A program made the translations under genes and the position numbers. Of a stretch of DNA of 64,000 nt, positions 35,364 to 45,750 are shown piece after piece. The stretch is from Haloimpatiens sp. FM7315 (lineage in GTDB: Bacteria > Bacillota > Clostridia > Clostridiales > Clostridiaceae), in the NCBI GenBank assembly GCA_041861885.1, contig JBGVUE010000001.1, positions 422,001 through 486,000 on the forward strand, given 5' to 3'. Position 1 is the stretch's first letter, and every line of letters starts with the position of its first letter. Below the pieces are notes generated by a model. That model was not told the origin of the DNA, did not search any database, and saw only the letters and a list, made by a program, of their open reading frames with translations.

Positions 35364-36281
35364 ATGGATAGTATTAAGACAATTATAATTATAATATTAG
35401 TGGTTTCTTTGAGTATTTCTGTTTTTTCTAATATTTACTATGCTTTAAATATTAAAAATATTAAAAATCAATTAAAAGAAATTATGAATAAGGAAGACAC
35501 TAATCAGCTTCTCACAGTAATGACAAGTCAAAGGAATATTCTAGAATTAGTAAATACACTTAATAATATGATAAAAAATATAAGAGTATCAGAGATTGAG
35601 ATAAGAAGGATAAATCAGAGTTTTAGGCAAAGTATTATAAATATATCTCATGATTTAAGAACTCCATTAACAACAGCGGGGGGATATCTTCAAATGCTTC
35701 AATCTGGAGTTTCAAAAGAAGAAGAAAAAGAGTATCTATCAATTATATCGGAACGGCAAAATATGGTTAAAGTATTGCTTGAACAGTTATTTGAATATGT
35801 ACGAATTGAATCAGGTGAAATAGTGTATGAGAAAGAACCTATAGAGGCTAAGAAAATTTTTATAGATACTCTTGCCATGTACTACGATGATTTTAATAAA
35901 AAAGGTGAGGAACCAAGGATAGAAGTTCCTGAAAAACCTTGCATGGTTATAGGAGATGAAAAGGGGATTAAGAGAATATTTTCGAATATTCTCTATAATT
36001 CTATTATTCACGGAAAAGGTGGATATTCCTTTAAGATTTATGAGTCAAAAGGCTATGTCTTTACATTTTCCAATGTAAGCGAAGAGATGACTAGTGAAGA
36101 TTTAAATAATATTTTTCATAGGTTTTATACTAAAGATAATTGGAGAAACAAAAAAACTACTGGACTAGGGCTTTCCATTGCAAAGGAAATTACAAGAAGA
36201 ATGGGTGGAGAGATTAAAGCTCAATACAATAAGGATATATTTACTATTTATGTAGTACTTCCTAAAAATAAAACATCATAA
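35364..36281 (+). CDS. Sensor histidine kinase with one membrane helix
   Basis: 305 residues. ATG 35364 follows AAGGGG. A single N-terminal hydrophobic segment (about residues 4-26) is followed directly by a coiled linker, with no real extracellular domain, so sensing may depend on the neighbouring transporter. The H box is ISHDLRTPLTT, the N box region is NILYNSIIHGKGG, and the G2 box is TTGLGLSIAKE. It should phosphorylate the regulator encoded at the start of the operon. Confidence 0.93.
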   Translation: MDSIKTIIIIILVVSLSISVFSNIYYALNIKNIKNQLKEIMNKEDTNQLLTVMTSQRNILELVNTLNNMIKNIRVSEIEIRRINQSFRQSIINISHDLRTPLTTAGGYLQMLQSGVSKEEEKEYLSIISERQNMVKVLLEQLFEYVRIESGEIVYEKEPIEAKKIFIDTLAMYYDDFNKKGEEPRIEVPEKPCMVIGDEKGIKRIFSNILYNSIIHGKGGYSFKIYESKGYVFTFSNVSEEMTSEDLNNIFHRFYTKDNWRNKKTTGLGLSIAKEITRRMGGEIKAQYNKDIFTIYVVLPKNKTS

Positions 36282-36355
36282 AATAACCATAAAAAATTAA
36301 ATATAATGTATACAATGCTTAAAAAAATAATACTAGATAGATGAAAAATTTTCAA

Positions 36356-36392
36356 TGTTAAATCTATGTTAAATAATTAAATTTCATGTTAC
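36356..36392. promoter_or_regulatory. PHO-box-like direct repeats upstream of the Na/Pi transporter
   Basis: TGTTAA at 36356-36361 and 36367-36372 are spaced by exactly 11 bases, with a weaker TGTTAC at 36387-36392. Read on the minus strand they are TTAACA-N5-TTAACA, the form of the PhoP box of Bacillus. They sit about 90-125 bases before a phosphate transporter gene. Orientation is opposite to the usual activated promoter, so this remains a hypothesis. Confidence 0.4.
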
Positions 36393-36479
36393 GTTATATT
36401 AAAATTTATAGTATTATTTTTATGGTATTAGTAAAAAACTGTGTTCGAATTTAGAACAATTCAACATTGGAGGTATTAT

Positions 36480-38101
36480 ATGAATATTATTAACATGATT
36501 ATAAGCCTTATGGGAGGCTTGGGACTATTCTTATATGGTATGAAACTTATGGGAGATGGTCTTGAAAATGCATCCGGGGAAAAGCTGAAAATATTTTTGA
36601 AAAGATAACATCTAATCCAGCAAAAGGAGTTTTAACTGGAGCATTAGTCACTGCAATTATTCAAAGTAGTAGTGCAACTACTGTAATGGTAGTTGGGTTT
36701 GTAAATGCTGGACTTATGAATTTATATCAAGCAGCAGCTGTAATAATGGGAGCGAATATAGGAACTACGGTTACAGCACAGATAATAGCTTTTAAACTAG
36801 ATGCAATTGCACCAATATTTATAGGTGTAGGTGCGGCAGTTGTATTATTTTCTAAAGCTAAAAGAAGCAGAGAAATAGGAAATATTATCTTAGGATTTGG
36901 TATATTATTCTCTGGTATGGAACTTATGAAAGTTGCCATGTCACCGATAGCTAAAATGCCTGCTTTTATAAATCTAATGGTTACACTTAAGGGAAATGTT
37001 TTACTTGGTGTTCTTACAGGACTTTTAATGACTGCAGTTGTACAAAGTTCTTCTGCAACTACAGCAATTTTAATTGTTTTAGCATCTACTGGTTCAGTTC
37101 CAATAGAAGCTGCAGTGCCAATTTTATTTGGTAACAATATAGGTACATGTGTTACTGCTTTACTTGCAAGTGTGGGTACATCAAAAACAGCTAGAAAAGC
37201 TGCTCTTGTTCATTTGTTTTTTAACGTAATAGGTACTTTAATATTTGTTCCTTTTACAACACCTTTTGTAGCACTAGTAAAATCTGTTACTCCATCAGGA
37301 GTAGAGGTTGTAAAAAGGCAAATAGCAAATGCTCATACAATTTTTAACATAACTAATACGATAATTATGATGCCTTTTATAAAATATCTTGTGGCATTAG
37401 TTAATAAATTAATACCAGGAGAAGATGAAAAAGAATTAATGAGAGCAAAATACATAGATGATAGACTTTTAGAAACTCCAGTAATTGCAGTTGGACAAAC
37501 TGTTAAGGAAGTAATAAGAATGGCAAATAAGGCCAAAGAAAATCTAACTATTTCTATGGAAGCTTTCAAAAACAACAATGATTCTTTGGTTAAAAAAGTA
37601 TATGAAAATGAAAAACTAATAAATTTATTAGAGGATGAAATAACAGTTTTTCTTGTAAAGTTATCAAAAACAGAACTTTCAGAAGCACAATTAGATATAG
37701 TAACTTCTATGTTCCACCTAATAAACGATATAGAACGTATTGGAGATCATGCTGAGAATGTAGCGGATTTAAGCAGTGAAAAGATACAAAAACGAATAAA
37801 ATTCTCAGAGGAAGCTCAGGGAGAGCTAGACGCAATGTTTAGACAAATTATAAGTGCTCTAGAGGCAAGTATTGAAGGAATTCAAAATAGAGATAAATTA
37901 AAGGCTAGTGAAGTCTTTAAGATAGAAGAGAGAATAGACTCCATGGAGAAAGAGCTTAGAAACTCACACATTAAAAGGCTTAACGAAGGAGTATGTAGTG
38001 CTTCAAATGGAGCAGTGTTCTTAGATATCATAAGTAATTTTGAAAGAATAGGGGATCACGCAACTAATATTGCTCAGGCTGTATTAAGCATAGTTAAATA
38101 G
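36480..38101 (+). CDS. Na/Pi cotransporter family protein with PhoU-like C-terminus (frame broken)
   Basis: 540 residues after repair. ATG 36480 follows GGAGGT. Two repeated Na/Pi-cotransporter halves carry QSSSATT motifs (AIIQSSSATTVMVVG near residue 60 and VVQSSSATTAIL near 185) within hydrophobic helices. From about residue 330 a soluble PhoU-like helical domain has two ERIGDHA motifs. The break is in the A run 36588-36591, one base short (EKLKNIFEKITSNPAKG). Probably imports or exports phosphate with sodium at the membrane. Confidence 0.94.
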
Positions 38102-38116
38102 TTTAAGATTTAAAAG

Positions 38117-38155
38117 TTGTTTTAAAGTTTAAGTTACTTTAAAACAATTTTTTTT
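38117..38155 (+). terminator. Rho-independent terminator after the Na/Pi transporter
   Basis: TTGTTTTAAAG (38117-38127) pairs perfectly with CTTTAAAACAA (38137-38147), nine-base loop, then eight T. Confidence 0.9.
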
Positions 38156-38262
38156 GCAAATTAAGCTAAAAATATAACTTTCAGTTTAAAGCTGCTTTGA
38201 AATATTGTAATTAGTGATATTAAAGTGAAATCCATAGTTTACCATAAAAAATCATCATATTG

Positions 38263-38292
38263 TTGACATTATTAATTAAAAACCAATATATA
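38263..38292 (+). promoter_or_regulatory. Candidate promoter of cwlD
   Basis: TTGACA at 38263-38268, 18 bases, TATATA at 38287-38292, 34 bases before the gene start. In Bacillus cwlD is made in the mother cell by sigma-E; this site instead resembles sigma-A, so its use is uncertain. Confidence 0.45.
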
Positions 38293-38326
38293 AATAAGTA
38301 TGAACAGTAAATAAGGAGGAACAAGT

Positions 38327-39039
38327 TTGAAAGATAACAAAAAACTTTTGCTAACAGTTATGGTTATAGTAATATGTTTTTCTTTAATCATCATTACAAA
38401 CGCAAAATCCAGTATTAGTACAGTTAAAATAAGGGAGGATGAAGATAAACCTATAATACTTATAGACCCAGGTCATGGAGGATTAGACGGTGGTGCTGTA
38501 TCTAAAAGCGGAACTGTAGAAAAACATATTAATTTAAAAATATCACTAAAATTAAAAGAGGAACTTGAAAAGAAAGGTTTTAAAATAGTTATGACAAGAA
38601 ATGAGGATGTGGGATTGTATTCTGATAAAGGTAAGGTAAGGAATAAAAAAATTGAGGATTTGAATAATAGATGCAAAATGAAAAAAACATCAAACTGCAA
38701 TATGTTTATAAGTATACACCTAAACAAATTTTCTCAAAGCAAATATTATGGGGCTCAGGTTTGGTATTCTAAAAACCCTGATAGTAGAAAATTAGCAGAA
38801 GTGATTCAGAGCAATATAATTGTGGATTTGGATAATGGAAATTATAGAAAATCAAAACCTGCAGAAAATATGTATAAAATCCTTAGAAACAATGATGAAA
38901 TGCCTTCTGTAATTGTTGAATGTGGGTTTTTATCTAATGAAAAAGAAGAGACTATGTTAAAAGAAGAGGAGTATCAAAAAAGATTGCCAAATCAATAGGA
39001 AGATCTATTGAGGAGTATTTTAAAAATAGTTTAAATTAA
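38327..39039 (+). CDS. cwlD: Germination-specific N-acetylmuramoyl-L-alanine amidase CwlD (frame broken)
   Basis: Zinc amidase that strips peptides from spore cortex muramic acid so muramic-lactam can form; 237 residues after repair. TTG 38327 follows AAGGAGGAAC. A hydrophobic N-terminal segment (residues 6-24) acts as signal or anchor. Amidase_3 zinc ligands and catalytic residues are in DPGHGGLDGGA, VEKHIN, SIHLN and VECGFLSN. The A run 38976-38981 is one base short; repair gives YQKKIAKSIGRSIEEYF and a stop at 39037. Indicates a spore former. Confidence 0.92.
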
Positions 39040-39045
39040 ATTTAA

Positions 39046-39089
39046 AGCTGTGGGTTTATGTAATAAATAAATTATTATACTCCACAGCT
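39046..39089. terminator. Hairpin between convergent genes
   Basis: AGCTGTGG (39046-39053) pairs with CCACAGCT (39082-39089), with further weak AT pairing inside. It lies between the cwlD stop and the end of the minus-strand gene and could serve both directions; neither side has a strong T run. Confidence 0.5.
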
Positions 39090-39101
39090 ATTTTAAATAT
39101 C

Positions 39102-39860
39102 TTAATTATAGGCAATGTTTCCGTAATTATCCAGGATAACCCACCAAGTGTTTCCTCTCACAAGGGATATGTCTTTCCCGTTTTTATCAGTTATTTTTAT
39201 AGGTATGCCTTCATTACTATGCCATTTTATGTCTATAACTTTTCCACCACAGAATAGAAGTCCATTTCCATATAAATTAGAGCCATTTGTATTATCCTTA
39301 AACTGAACAATTACATTTGAAACACATAAGGGTTTATTGGAACTTTTATCAAGATCTTCATGGGAGGATTTGTAGTGATAGTATTGCCCGTCTTTATAGA
39401 TAAAATTAGAGCAATGATAATCATTAAATGATATAAATATATTATTTACTTCTTTTATATACTCTTCAGAAATATCTGGTAAGTCTATAAAATTAAACTT
39501 TGGCATAGAGAAGCTATTCTTTTCATCACTAAGTATGGAAACTTTATTTTTTAATTCTGGCTTTTTATCGTAGTATATGGCTCTGTATAATGGCTTATTA
39601 GAGGAATTTATATATTCTATTATAATATTGGCACTACTTAAACCATCCAGTGTATAATTATCTTCATTAATTTTAAAAATTACTTCAACAGAATTTTTAA
39701 TTGGTGTTTTATTCTTTATTATTTCTCCAGTATAGGGAGAAATTTTTATGTTAGAGAATTTATTTAAATGTATTAAGTTGTAGCAGATTGAAGCTATTAA
39801 AATACACAAAATAATGGATAGAAAAGTAATTATACCATTTAATATATAGGTTTTTTTCAT
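39102..39860 (-). CDS. DUF3048 (YerB-like) membrane-anchored protein
   Basis: 252 residues. One N-terminal membrane segment (about residues 8-30) precedes an exported domain with the family start SPYTGEIIKNKTP, a GLSSANIIIEY block and the C-terminal half GNGLLFCGGKVIDIKWHSNEG...GNTWWVILD. It is shorter and more diverged than typical YerB proteins, which are lipoproteins of about 330 residues; no lipobox cysteine is visible. Function unknown. It stands alone, facing cwlD. Confidence 0.75.
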   Translation of the reverse strand: MKKTYILNGIITFLSIILCILIASICYNLIHLNKFSNIKISPYTGEIIKNKTPIKNSVEVIFKINEDNYTLDGLSSANIIIEYINSSNKPLYRAIYYDKKPELKNKVSILSDEKNSFSMPKFNFIDLPDISEEYIKEVNNIFISFNDYHCSNFIYKDGQYYHYKSSHEDLDKSSNKPLCVSNVIVQFKDNTNGSNLYGNGLLFCGGKVIDIKWHSNEGIPIKITDKNGKDISLVRGNTWWVILDNYGNIAYN

Positions 39861-39959
39861 GAATTTACTCTCCTTTAAAAGTACTTATATTTAAATAATA
39901 ATAAAGGTTTATGATTTTTATGCAGAATAAATGAATTTGACAGAAAATTTAAAAATATA

Positions 39960-40020
39960 TTGATGTATATTTACAGCTATGATATTATAGAGTTGACAAA
40001 TGGATTAGTCCATTAATCCA
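39960..40020 (+). promoter_or_regulatory. Promoter and operator-like inverted repeat of the GntR regulator
   Basis: TTGATG at 39960-39965, 17 bases, TATTAT at 39983-39988 form a promoter. Twelve bases later an inverted repeat, TGGATTA-N6-TAATCCA (40001-40020), lies over the early transcribed region, 22 bases before the regulator start. Perfect seven-base arms in this position suggest autoregulation by the GntR protein. Confidence 0.6.
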
Positions 40021-40042
40021 AGTTGCTAAGGGGGAGATTAAC

Positions 40043-41009
40043 ATAGAAATTGTAATAGATAAAAAAGTGGAGTACCTCTTTACATACAGGTAAAGAATCA
40101 AATAATGGACTCTATAAAAAAAGGCCTCCTAAAAGTTGGACATAAAATGCCTACGGAAAGAGAACTTGCGCAGCAGTTAAAGGTAAGCAGAAATACTGTA
40201 AGTTCAGCTTATAATGAATTGGAACAAGAAGGAGTATTAAAATCCTATCAAGGTAAAGGCACATTTGTAGCAGAAGAGGCCATATCTTGGAAAGATCAAA
40301 ATATAAAATCCCGAATAGTTAAGTTTGTTGATTTAGGTTTAGAAGAAGCAATGGAAATAGGAATGGATACAGATAGCTTTTTAGAGATAGTAACTCAAAG
40401 AGTAAAACAAAAAAAGAGTTGATGAGTAAGATTGCAGCTATATATGTAGAATGCAATATAGAGCAGGCTAAGATGTTTAGTAAGCAGTTAAGTAGAATAG
40501 CCAACTTAAGGGTAGAGCCAATGACAATATCTGATTTAAAGGAAAAGGATGATAAATCAAGAGAAAAAATTGAACAGGCTCAGGTTATAATTGCCACCTT
40601 TAATCATGTCAATGAGGTAATTGAATTAACAGAGGATAATAGTAAAGAAGTTCTTGGTGTTGCAATTAATCCTAATCTAGGAACTATTGTAAAGATAGCA
40701 AGATATCCTGAAAACACTAAATTCGGATTCATATGTATATCAAATGAATTCATGTTTAAGGTTAAAGGTGCACTTGAAGGAGCAGGACTTTCTAATATAG
40801 ATATTAAATATTCGAATTCAAAAGACAAAAGCGAGATAAAAACGTTGATTGAGGAAAGTGATGTATTAATAGTTTCTCCAGGTAGATATAAAGAGGTATT
40901 GGCACTTAATACTGAGGAGAAGGAAATTATTGAATTTTTATATGATTTAGATGGGGATTCAGTTAAGGCACTGAAATCTAAAATAATTGAATTAAAGTAT
41001 AAGGATTAA
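40043..41009 (+). CDS. GntR-type regulator with C-terminal sensor-like domain (two frame breaks)
   Basis: 322 residues after repair. The N-terminal winged helix (PLYIQVKNQIMDSIKKG, MPTERELAQQLKVSRNTVSSAYNELE) is GntR family, YtrA-like. A second domain (from about residue 130, MSKIAAIYVECNIEQAKMFS) resembles ligand-binding alpha/beta folds but is not recognised. The A runs 40061-40066 and 40409-40415 are each one base short; the second repair fuses the two parts (KQKKELMSKIAAIYVE). The best start is ATA 40043, seven bases after AAGGGGGAG; the ATG 40105 has no ribosome site and lies inside the DNA-binding domain. It immediately precedes the glutamate mutase genes and probably regulates them. 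Confidence 0.85.
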
Positions 41010-41063
41010 CTTATCTTTATACTTTATATAAAATAGTTGTTTAATAGGTGGGAGGCATTTTAA

Positions 41064-41477
41064 ATGGAAAAGAAAACGATTGTAATAGGTGTAATTGGCT
41101 CTGATTGCCATGCAGTTGGAAATAAAATAATAGATTACGCTTTGACAGAATCAGGTTTTAATGTTGTAAATGTTGGGGTATTATCACCACAGGAAGACTT
41201 CATAAACGCAGCAGTAGAAACAAGTGCTGATGCTATTCTAGTTTCATCACTTTATGGCCATGGTGAAATTGACTGTAGAGGTTTAAGAGAAAAATGTGAT
41301 GAAGTTGGTTTAAAAGATATTAAGTTATATGTGGGTGGAAATATTGTTGTTGGAAAACAAGACTGGAATGAAGTAGAAAAAAGATTTAAGGCTATGGGAT
41401 TTGACAGAGTCTATTCTCCAGGCACAGATATTGAAATAACAATATCTGATATAAAGAAGGACTTTAATATTATATAA
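41064..41477 (+). CDS. glmS: Glutamate mutase small (sigma) subunit
   Basis: B12-binding subunit of glutamate mutase, which isomerises L-glutamate to (2S,3S)-3-methylaspartate; 137 residues, the family length. ATG 41064 follows GGGAGGC. The cobalamin motif DxHxxG is SDCHAVG (residues 14-20), followed by VSSLYGHGE and YVGGN. First step of the methylaspartate pathway. It also goes by mutS, distinct from the mismatch repair protein and from glucosamine synthase glmS. Confidence 0.96.
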   Translation: MEKKTIVIGVIGSDCHAVGNKIIDYALTESGFNVVNVGVLSPQEDFINAAVETSADAILVSSLYGHGEIDCRGLREKCDEVGLKDIKLYVGGNIVVGKQDWNEVEKRFKAMGFDRVYSPGTDIEITISDIKKDFNII

Positions 41478-41512
41478 GAATTTTATAAAGTTAATTGATT
41501 GGAGTGGTATTA

Positions 41513-42907
41513 GTGAAAGCATATATGCTTATTGACTTTGGCAGTACCTATACAAAATTGACGGCAGTAGATATAGAAAATGAAGAAATATTAGCTACAG
41601 CAAAAGATATTACCACTATTGAAGATAATATAATGACAGGATTTAATAAGGCTTACGGCAAATTAAAAGATGAACTAAAGGGAAAAGAAGTAGATTTCGT
41701 TAAGAAACTTGCCTGTTCTTCAGCAGCTGGTGGATTAAAAATGGTGGCGGTTGGTTTAGTTCCAGATTTAACAGCAGAAGCTGCTAAAAGAGCAGCTCTT
41801 GGAGCTGGAGCAAGGGTACTTAAAGTTTATAGCTATGAATTAACATCAAGAGAAATAAAGGAAATTAAGGATTCAAATTTAGATATAATTCTTTTAGCTG
41901 GTGGAACTGATGGCGGCAATAAAGATTGTATAATACACAATGCAAAGATGATTGCAGAAAGTGGAATTAGGCTTCCAATAGTTGTAGCTGGTAATAAAGT
42001 AGCTACAGATGAAATTGAAGACATATTTAAGAATACTTCTATATATTACAGGGTAACTGAAAATGTAATGCCAAGGTTAAATGTATTAAATGTTGAACCA
42101 GCAAGAGAAGAAATTAGAAAGATATTTATGGATAGAATAGTTGAGGCAAAGGGCATGAGCCATGCTGAAGATTATATAAACGGAATACTAATGCCAACAC
42201 CAGCTGCAGTACTTAAAGCGGCTAGGGCATTGAGTGAAGGTACTGATGAAGAAGAGGGCATAGGTGATTTAATAGTTGTTGATATTGGAGGCGCTACTAC
42301 AGATATACACTCAATTGCAGAGGGTGCACCTACAAAATCAGGAGTTACCTTAAAAGGACTTGAAGAGCCAATAGCTAAAAGAACCGTTGAGGGTGATCTT
42401 GGAATGAGATATTCAGCAGTTTCTCTTTGGGAGGCTTCGGGAACTAGAAAGTTAAGGGGATACTTAAAAGACAAGGAAAGAAAAATAGATGTAGAGGGCA
42501 ATTGCAAAAAAAGAGCAGATAATATTAAAATGATACCTTTAAGTGAAGAAGACATAAAATTTGATGAAGCTATGGGTAAAGTTGCAACTGAGCTAGCTAT
42601 GGAAAGACATGCAGGTACAGTTGAAAGTGTATATACACCTATGGGAGTTATATTTACACAAACAGGTAAGGACTTAATGGAAATAAAATATATGATAGGA
42701 ACTGGTGGAGTTTTAATTCACAGTAAAAATCCAGGGGAAATATTAAATGCAGGTACATTCAGTATGGAAAATCCACAGTCATTAAAACCTAAAAAGCCTA
42801 AATTTCTCATAGACAAGACTTACATATTATCATCCATGGGACTTTTAGCTCAGGAACTTCCAGATATGTCTGTAAGAATAATGAAAAAATACTTAGTAGA
42901 AGTTTAA
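41513..42907 (+). CDS. glmL: MutL/GlmL, glutamate mutase accessory protein
   Basis: 464-residue protein of the actin-like ATPase superfamily always found between the two glutamate mutase genes and thought to repair or reactivate the cobalamin enzyme. Start GTG 41513 (MKAYMLIDFGSTYTKLTAVDIE) follows GGAG by eight bases. The phosphate-1 motif is IDFGSTYTK, phosphate-2 is VVDIGGATTDIHS, and ILLAGGTDGG is conserved. Not related to mismatch-repair MutL. Confidence 0.95.
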   Translation: MKAYMLIDFGSTYTKLTAVDIENEEILATAKDITTIEDNIMTGFNKAYGKLKDELKGKEVDFVKKLACSSAAGGLKMVAVGLVPDLTAEAAKRAALGAGARVLKVYSYELTSREIKEIKDSNLDIILLAGGTDGGNKDCIIHNAKMIAESGIRLPIVVAGNKVATDEIEDIFKNTSIYYRVTENVMPRLNVLNVEPAREEIRKIFMDRIVEAKGMSHAEDYINGILMPTPAAVLKAARALSEGTDEEEGIGDLIVVDIGGATTDIHSIAEGAPTKSGVTLKGLEEPIAKRTVEGDLGMRYSAVSLWEASGTRKLRGYLKDKERKIDVEGNCKKRADNIKMIPLSEEDIKFDEAMGKVATELAMERHAGTVESVYTPMGVIFTQTGKDLMEIKYMIGTGGVLIHSKNPGEILNAGTFSMENPQSLKPKKPKFLIDKTYILSSMGLLAQELPDMSVRIMKKYLVEV

Positions 42908-42925
42908 TATTCAGGGGGAATAGTG

Positions 42926-44380
42926 ATGAATATAAAAAATAAAAAGTGGTCAGAAGACGAATTTTTTAGTATGAGAAAAGAAATATTAAATCAATGGCCA
43001 ACAGGTAAAGAAGTTGATCTTAAGGAAGCGGTAGATTATTTAAAGAAGGTCCCAGAACATAAAAACTTTTCTTTAAAACTAAAAAAAGCAAAGGAAGAGG
43101 GAATAACACTAGCACAGCCAAGGGCAGGAGTTGCTTTAATTCATGAGCATATAGAACTTCTAACTCATCTTCAAGATAAAGGTGGAGCAGATTTACTTCC
43201 TTCTACAATAGATAGTTATACAAGGCAAAATAGATACGATGAGTGTGAGGTTGGTATACAGGAAAGTAGAAAAGCTGGAAGATCACTACTTAATGGTTTT
43301 CCAGGAGTAAACCACGGGGTTCACGGATGTAGAAAGGTTTATGAAGCAGTAAATTTACCACTAGAGGCAAGACATGGTACACCAGATGCAAGACTTCTTT
43401 CAGAGATAATACATGCTGGTGGATGGACATCTAATGAAGGTGGCGGAATATCTTATAATGTTCCTTATGCAAAAAATGTACCTATAGATAGATCTATAAG
43501 GGACTGGCAGTACTGCGATAGATTAGTTGGATTTTATGCAGAGCAAGGAATAATAATAAACAGAGAACCTTTTGGACCTTTAACAGGAACTTTGGTACCA
43601 CCAAGTACTTCAAATACAGTTGCTATAATCGAAGGATTGCTTGCAGCTGAGCAAGGGGTTAAAAACATAACAGTAGGATACGGACAATGTGGTAATATAG
43701 TTCAGGATGTAGCGGCTATAAGAGCTCTAGAGTCACAAATGGAAGAATACTTAAAAGAATATGGATATCACGATGTATATGTTACAACAGTTTTCCATCA
43801 ATGGATGGGTGGATTCCCACAAGATGAAGCAAAAGCCTTTGGAGTAATATCAACAGGTTCTGCTGCAGCGGCACTTGCAGGAGCTACAAAAGTAATCGTT
43901 AAAACTCCACATGAAGCTATAGGAGTTCCAACAAAAGAGGCTAATGCTCAGGGAATAAGAGCAACAAAAATGACATTAAACTTATTAAGAGGTCAAAGAC
44001 TTCCAAGGTCAAAAGAGCTTATAGATGAAATAGCTCTTATAAAAGCAGAAACTAAATGCATGATGGATAAGACCTTTGAACTAGGTAATGGAGATTTAGC
44101 AGTTGGTGCTGTTAAAGCTTTTGAAGTTGGAGTTATAGACATTCCATTTGCTCCAAGTAAATATAATGCAGGTAAAATGATGCCAGCTAGAGATAACAAC
44201 GGTGCAGTAAGATATCTAAGTTTAGGAAATCTACCATTTACAGAAGATATAAAAGAAATAAATATGAGAAAATTAGAAGAAAGAGCTAAATTTGAGGGAA
44301 GACCAGTAAGCTTTAAAATGACTGTAGATGATATATTTGCAGTTAGTAGGGGAGTTCTTGTTGGAAGACCACAAAAATAA
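42926..44380 (+). CDS. glmE: Glutamate mutase large (epsilon) subunit
   Basis: Catalytic TIM-barrel subunit, 484 residues. ATG 42926 lies seven bases after GGGGG; a GTG at 42923 is too close. The conserved [39 protein letters not shown] and [12 protein letters not shown] segments match the C. cochlearium type. It forms the holoenzyme with GlmS and adenosylcobalamin. Confidence 0.97.
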   Translation: MNIKNKKWSEDEFFSMRKEILNQWPTGKEVDLKEAVDYLKKVPEHKNFSLKLKKAKEEGITLAQPRAGVALIHEHIELLTHLQDKGGADLLPSTIDSYTRQNRYDECEVGIQESRKAGRSLLNGFPGVNHGVHGCRKVYEAVNLPLEARHGTPDARLLSEIIHAGGWTSNEGGGISYNVPYAKNVPIDRSIRDWQYCDRLVGFYAEQGIIINREPFGPLTGTLVPPSTSNTVAIIEGLLAAEQGVKNITVGYGQCGNIVQDVAAIRALESQMEEYLKEYGYHDVYVTTVFHQWMGGFPQDEAKAFGVISTGSAAAALAGATKVIVKTPHEAIGVPTKEANAQGIRATKMTLNLLRGQRLPRSKELIDEIALIKAETKCMMDKTFELGNGDLAVGAVKAFEVGVIDIPFAPSKYNAGKMMPARDNNGAVRYLSLGNLPFTEDIKEINMRKLEERAKFEGRPVSFKMTVDDIFAVSRGVLVGRPQK

Positions 44381-44493
44381 TTGTTTTAATATTTAGATTT
44401 GCATATATTTTTGCCGGCTTTATCATGTTTTTAGGCTGACTAAAATAATAAATATAAAAAATAATTAAAACTTGAAGGGGATAGGTGAAAACT

Positions 44494-45735
44494 ATGAAAA
44501 TTGTAGATGTAGTATGTTCTGAGGGTAAAACAGGGTTTTATTTTGACGATCAAAGAGCAATAAAAAAAGGTGCAAAACATGATGGTTTTACATATGTTGG
44601 AGAACCAGTTACAGAAGGTTTTAGTGCAATAAGACAAGCTGGTGAATCTATATCAGTAATGTTCATACTAGAAGACGGCGAGGTAGCTCATGGAGATTGT
44701 GCGGCTGTTCAATATTCAGGAGCAGGCGGAAGAGACCCATTATTCTTAGCTAAAGATTTTATTCCTGTTATAAATAAAGAAATAGCACCAAAATTAATAG
44801 GAAGAGAATTAAACAGTTTTAAAGAATTAGCAGAAGAATTTGATAAAATGCAGGTTAATGGAAAAAGACTTCACACAGCTATAAGATACGGAATAACTCA
44901 AGCTTTACTTGATGCTGTTGCAAAATCTAGAAAAGTAACTATGGCAGAAGTTGTTAGAGATGAATATAAAACTGGAGTTGACATAAAGAGAATTCCTATA
45001 TTCACTCAATCTGGTGATGACAGATATGACAACTCAGATAAGATGATAATAAAAGGTGCAGAGGTTATGCCTCATGCTTTAATTAATAACGTAGAAGAAA
45101 AACTTGGAAAAGACGGATCAAAACTTTTAGAATATGTTAAATGGTTAAGTAACAGGGTTAAAGAGCTAAGAACTTGTGAATGTTACTCACCAGTATTTCA
45201 TATAGATGTTTACGGAACAATTGGAGCTGCTTTTGACTATGATACAGATAAAATGGCTAATTATTTAGAAAAATTAGGAGAAGCTGCAAAACCATTTAAA
45301 CTAAGAATAGAAGGACCTATGGACGTAGAAGATAGACAAAAACAAATGGAAGCTTTAAGAGATTTAACTTCTGAAATAGACAAGAGAGGAATTAATGTAG
45401 AATTAGTTGCAGATGAATGGTGTAATACTTATGATGATGTTAAATTCTTTGCAGACAATAAAGCAGGACATATGCTTCAAATAAAAACTCCAGATTTAGG
45501 CGGAGTAAACAATATAATTGATTCAATCCTATATTGCAAGAAAAAAGGAATAGGAGCATATTGTGGAGGAACTTGTAACGAAACTAATAGATCAGCAGAA
45601 GTTACAACTAACATAGCAATTGCTTGTGGAGCAGATCAATGTCTTGCAAAACCAGGTATGGGTGTTGACGAAGGATATATGATAGTTAACAATGAAATGA
45701 ACAGAGTAGTAGCACTTGTAAATAGAAGAAAATAA
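44494..45735 (+). CDS. mal: Methylaspartate ammonia-lyase
   Basis: Removes ammonia from 3-methylaspartate to give mesaconate; 413 residues, equal to the C. tetanomorphum enzyme. ATG 44494 (MKIVDVVCSEGKTGFYFDD) follows GAAGGGGATAGG; an upstream GTG 44485 is less well placed. Enolase-superfamily metal ligands are in HIDVYGT (Asp), RIEGPMD (Glu) and VADEW (Asp), and the catalytic Lys is in QIKTPDLGG. The His in MPHALINN is also conserved. Ends in the family GRRK-like NRRK. Confidence 0.97.
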   Translation: MKIVDVVCSEGKTGFYFDDQRAIKKGAKHDGFTYVGEPVTEGFSAIRQAGESISVMFILEDGEVAHGDCAAVQYSGAGGRDPLFLAKDFIPVINKEIAPKLIGRELNSFKELAEEFDKMQVNGKRLHTAIRYGITQALLDAVAKSRKVTMAEVVRDEYKTGVDIKRIPIFTQSGDDRYDNSDKMIIKGAEVMPHALINNVEEKLGKDGSKLLEYVKWLSNRVKELRTCECYSPVFHIDVYGTIGAAFDYDTDKMANYLEKLGEAAKPFKLRIEGPMDVEDRQKQMEALRDLTSEIDKRGINVELVADEWCNTYDDVKFFADNKAGHMLQIKTPDLGGVNNIIDSILYCKKKGIGAYCGGTCNETNRSAEVTTNIAIACGADQCLAKPGMGVDEGYMIVNNEMNRVVALVNRRK

Positions 45736-45750
45736 GTATAAAAACCTGAT

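Noticed and set aside
40970..41064. Cobalamin riboswitch before glutamate mutase
   Set aside because: The gap before glmS is about 55 bases, too short, and contains no B12-box-like sequence.
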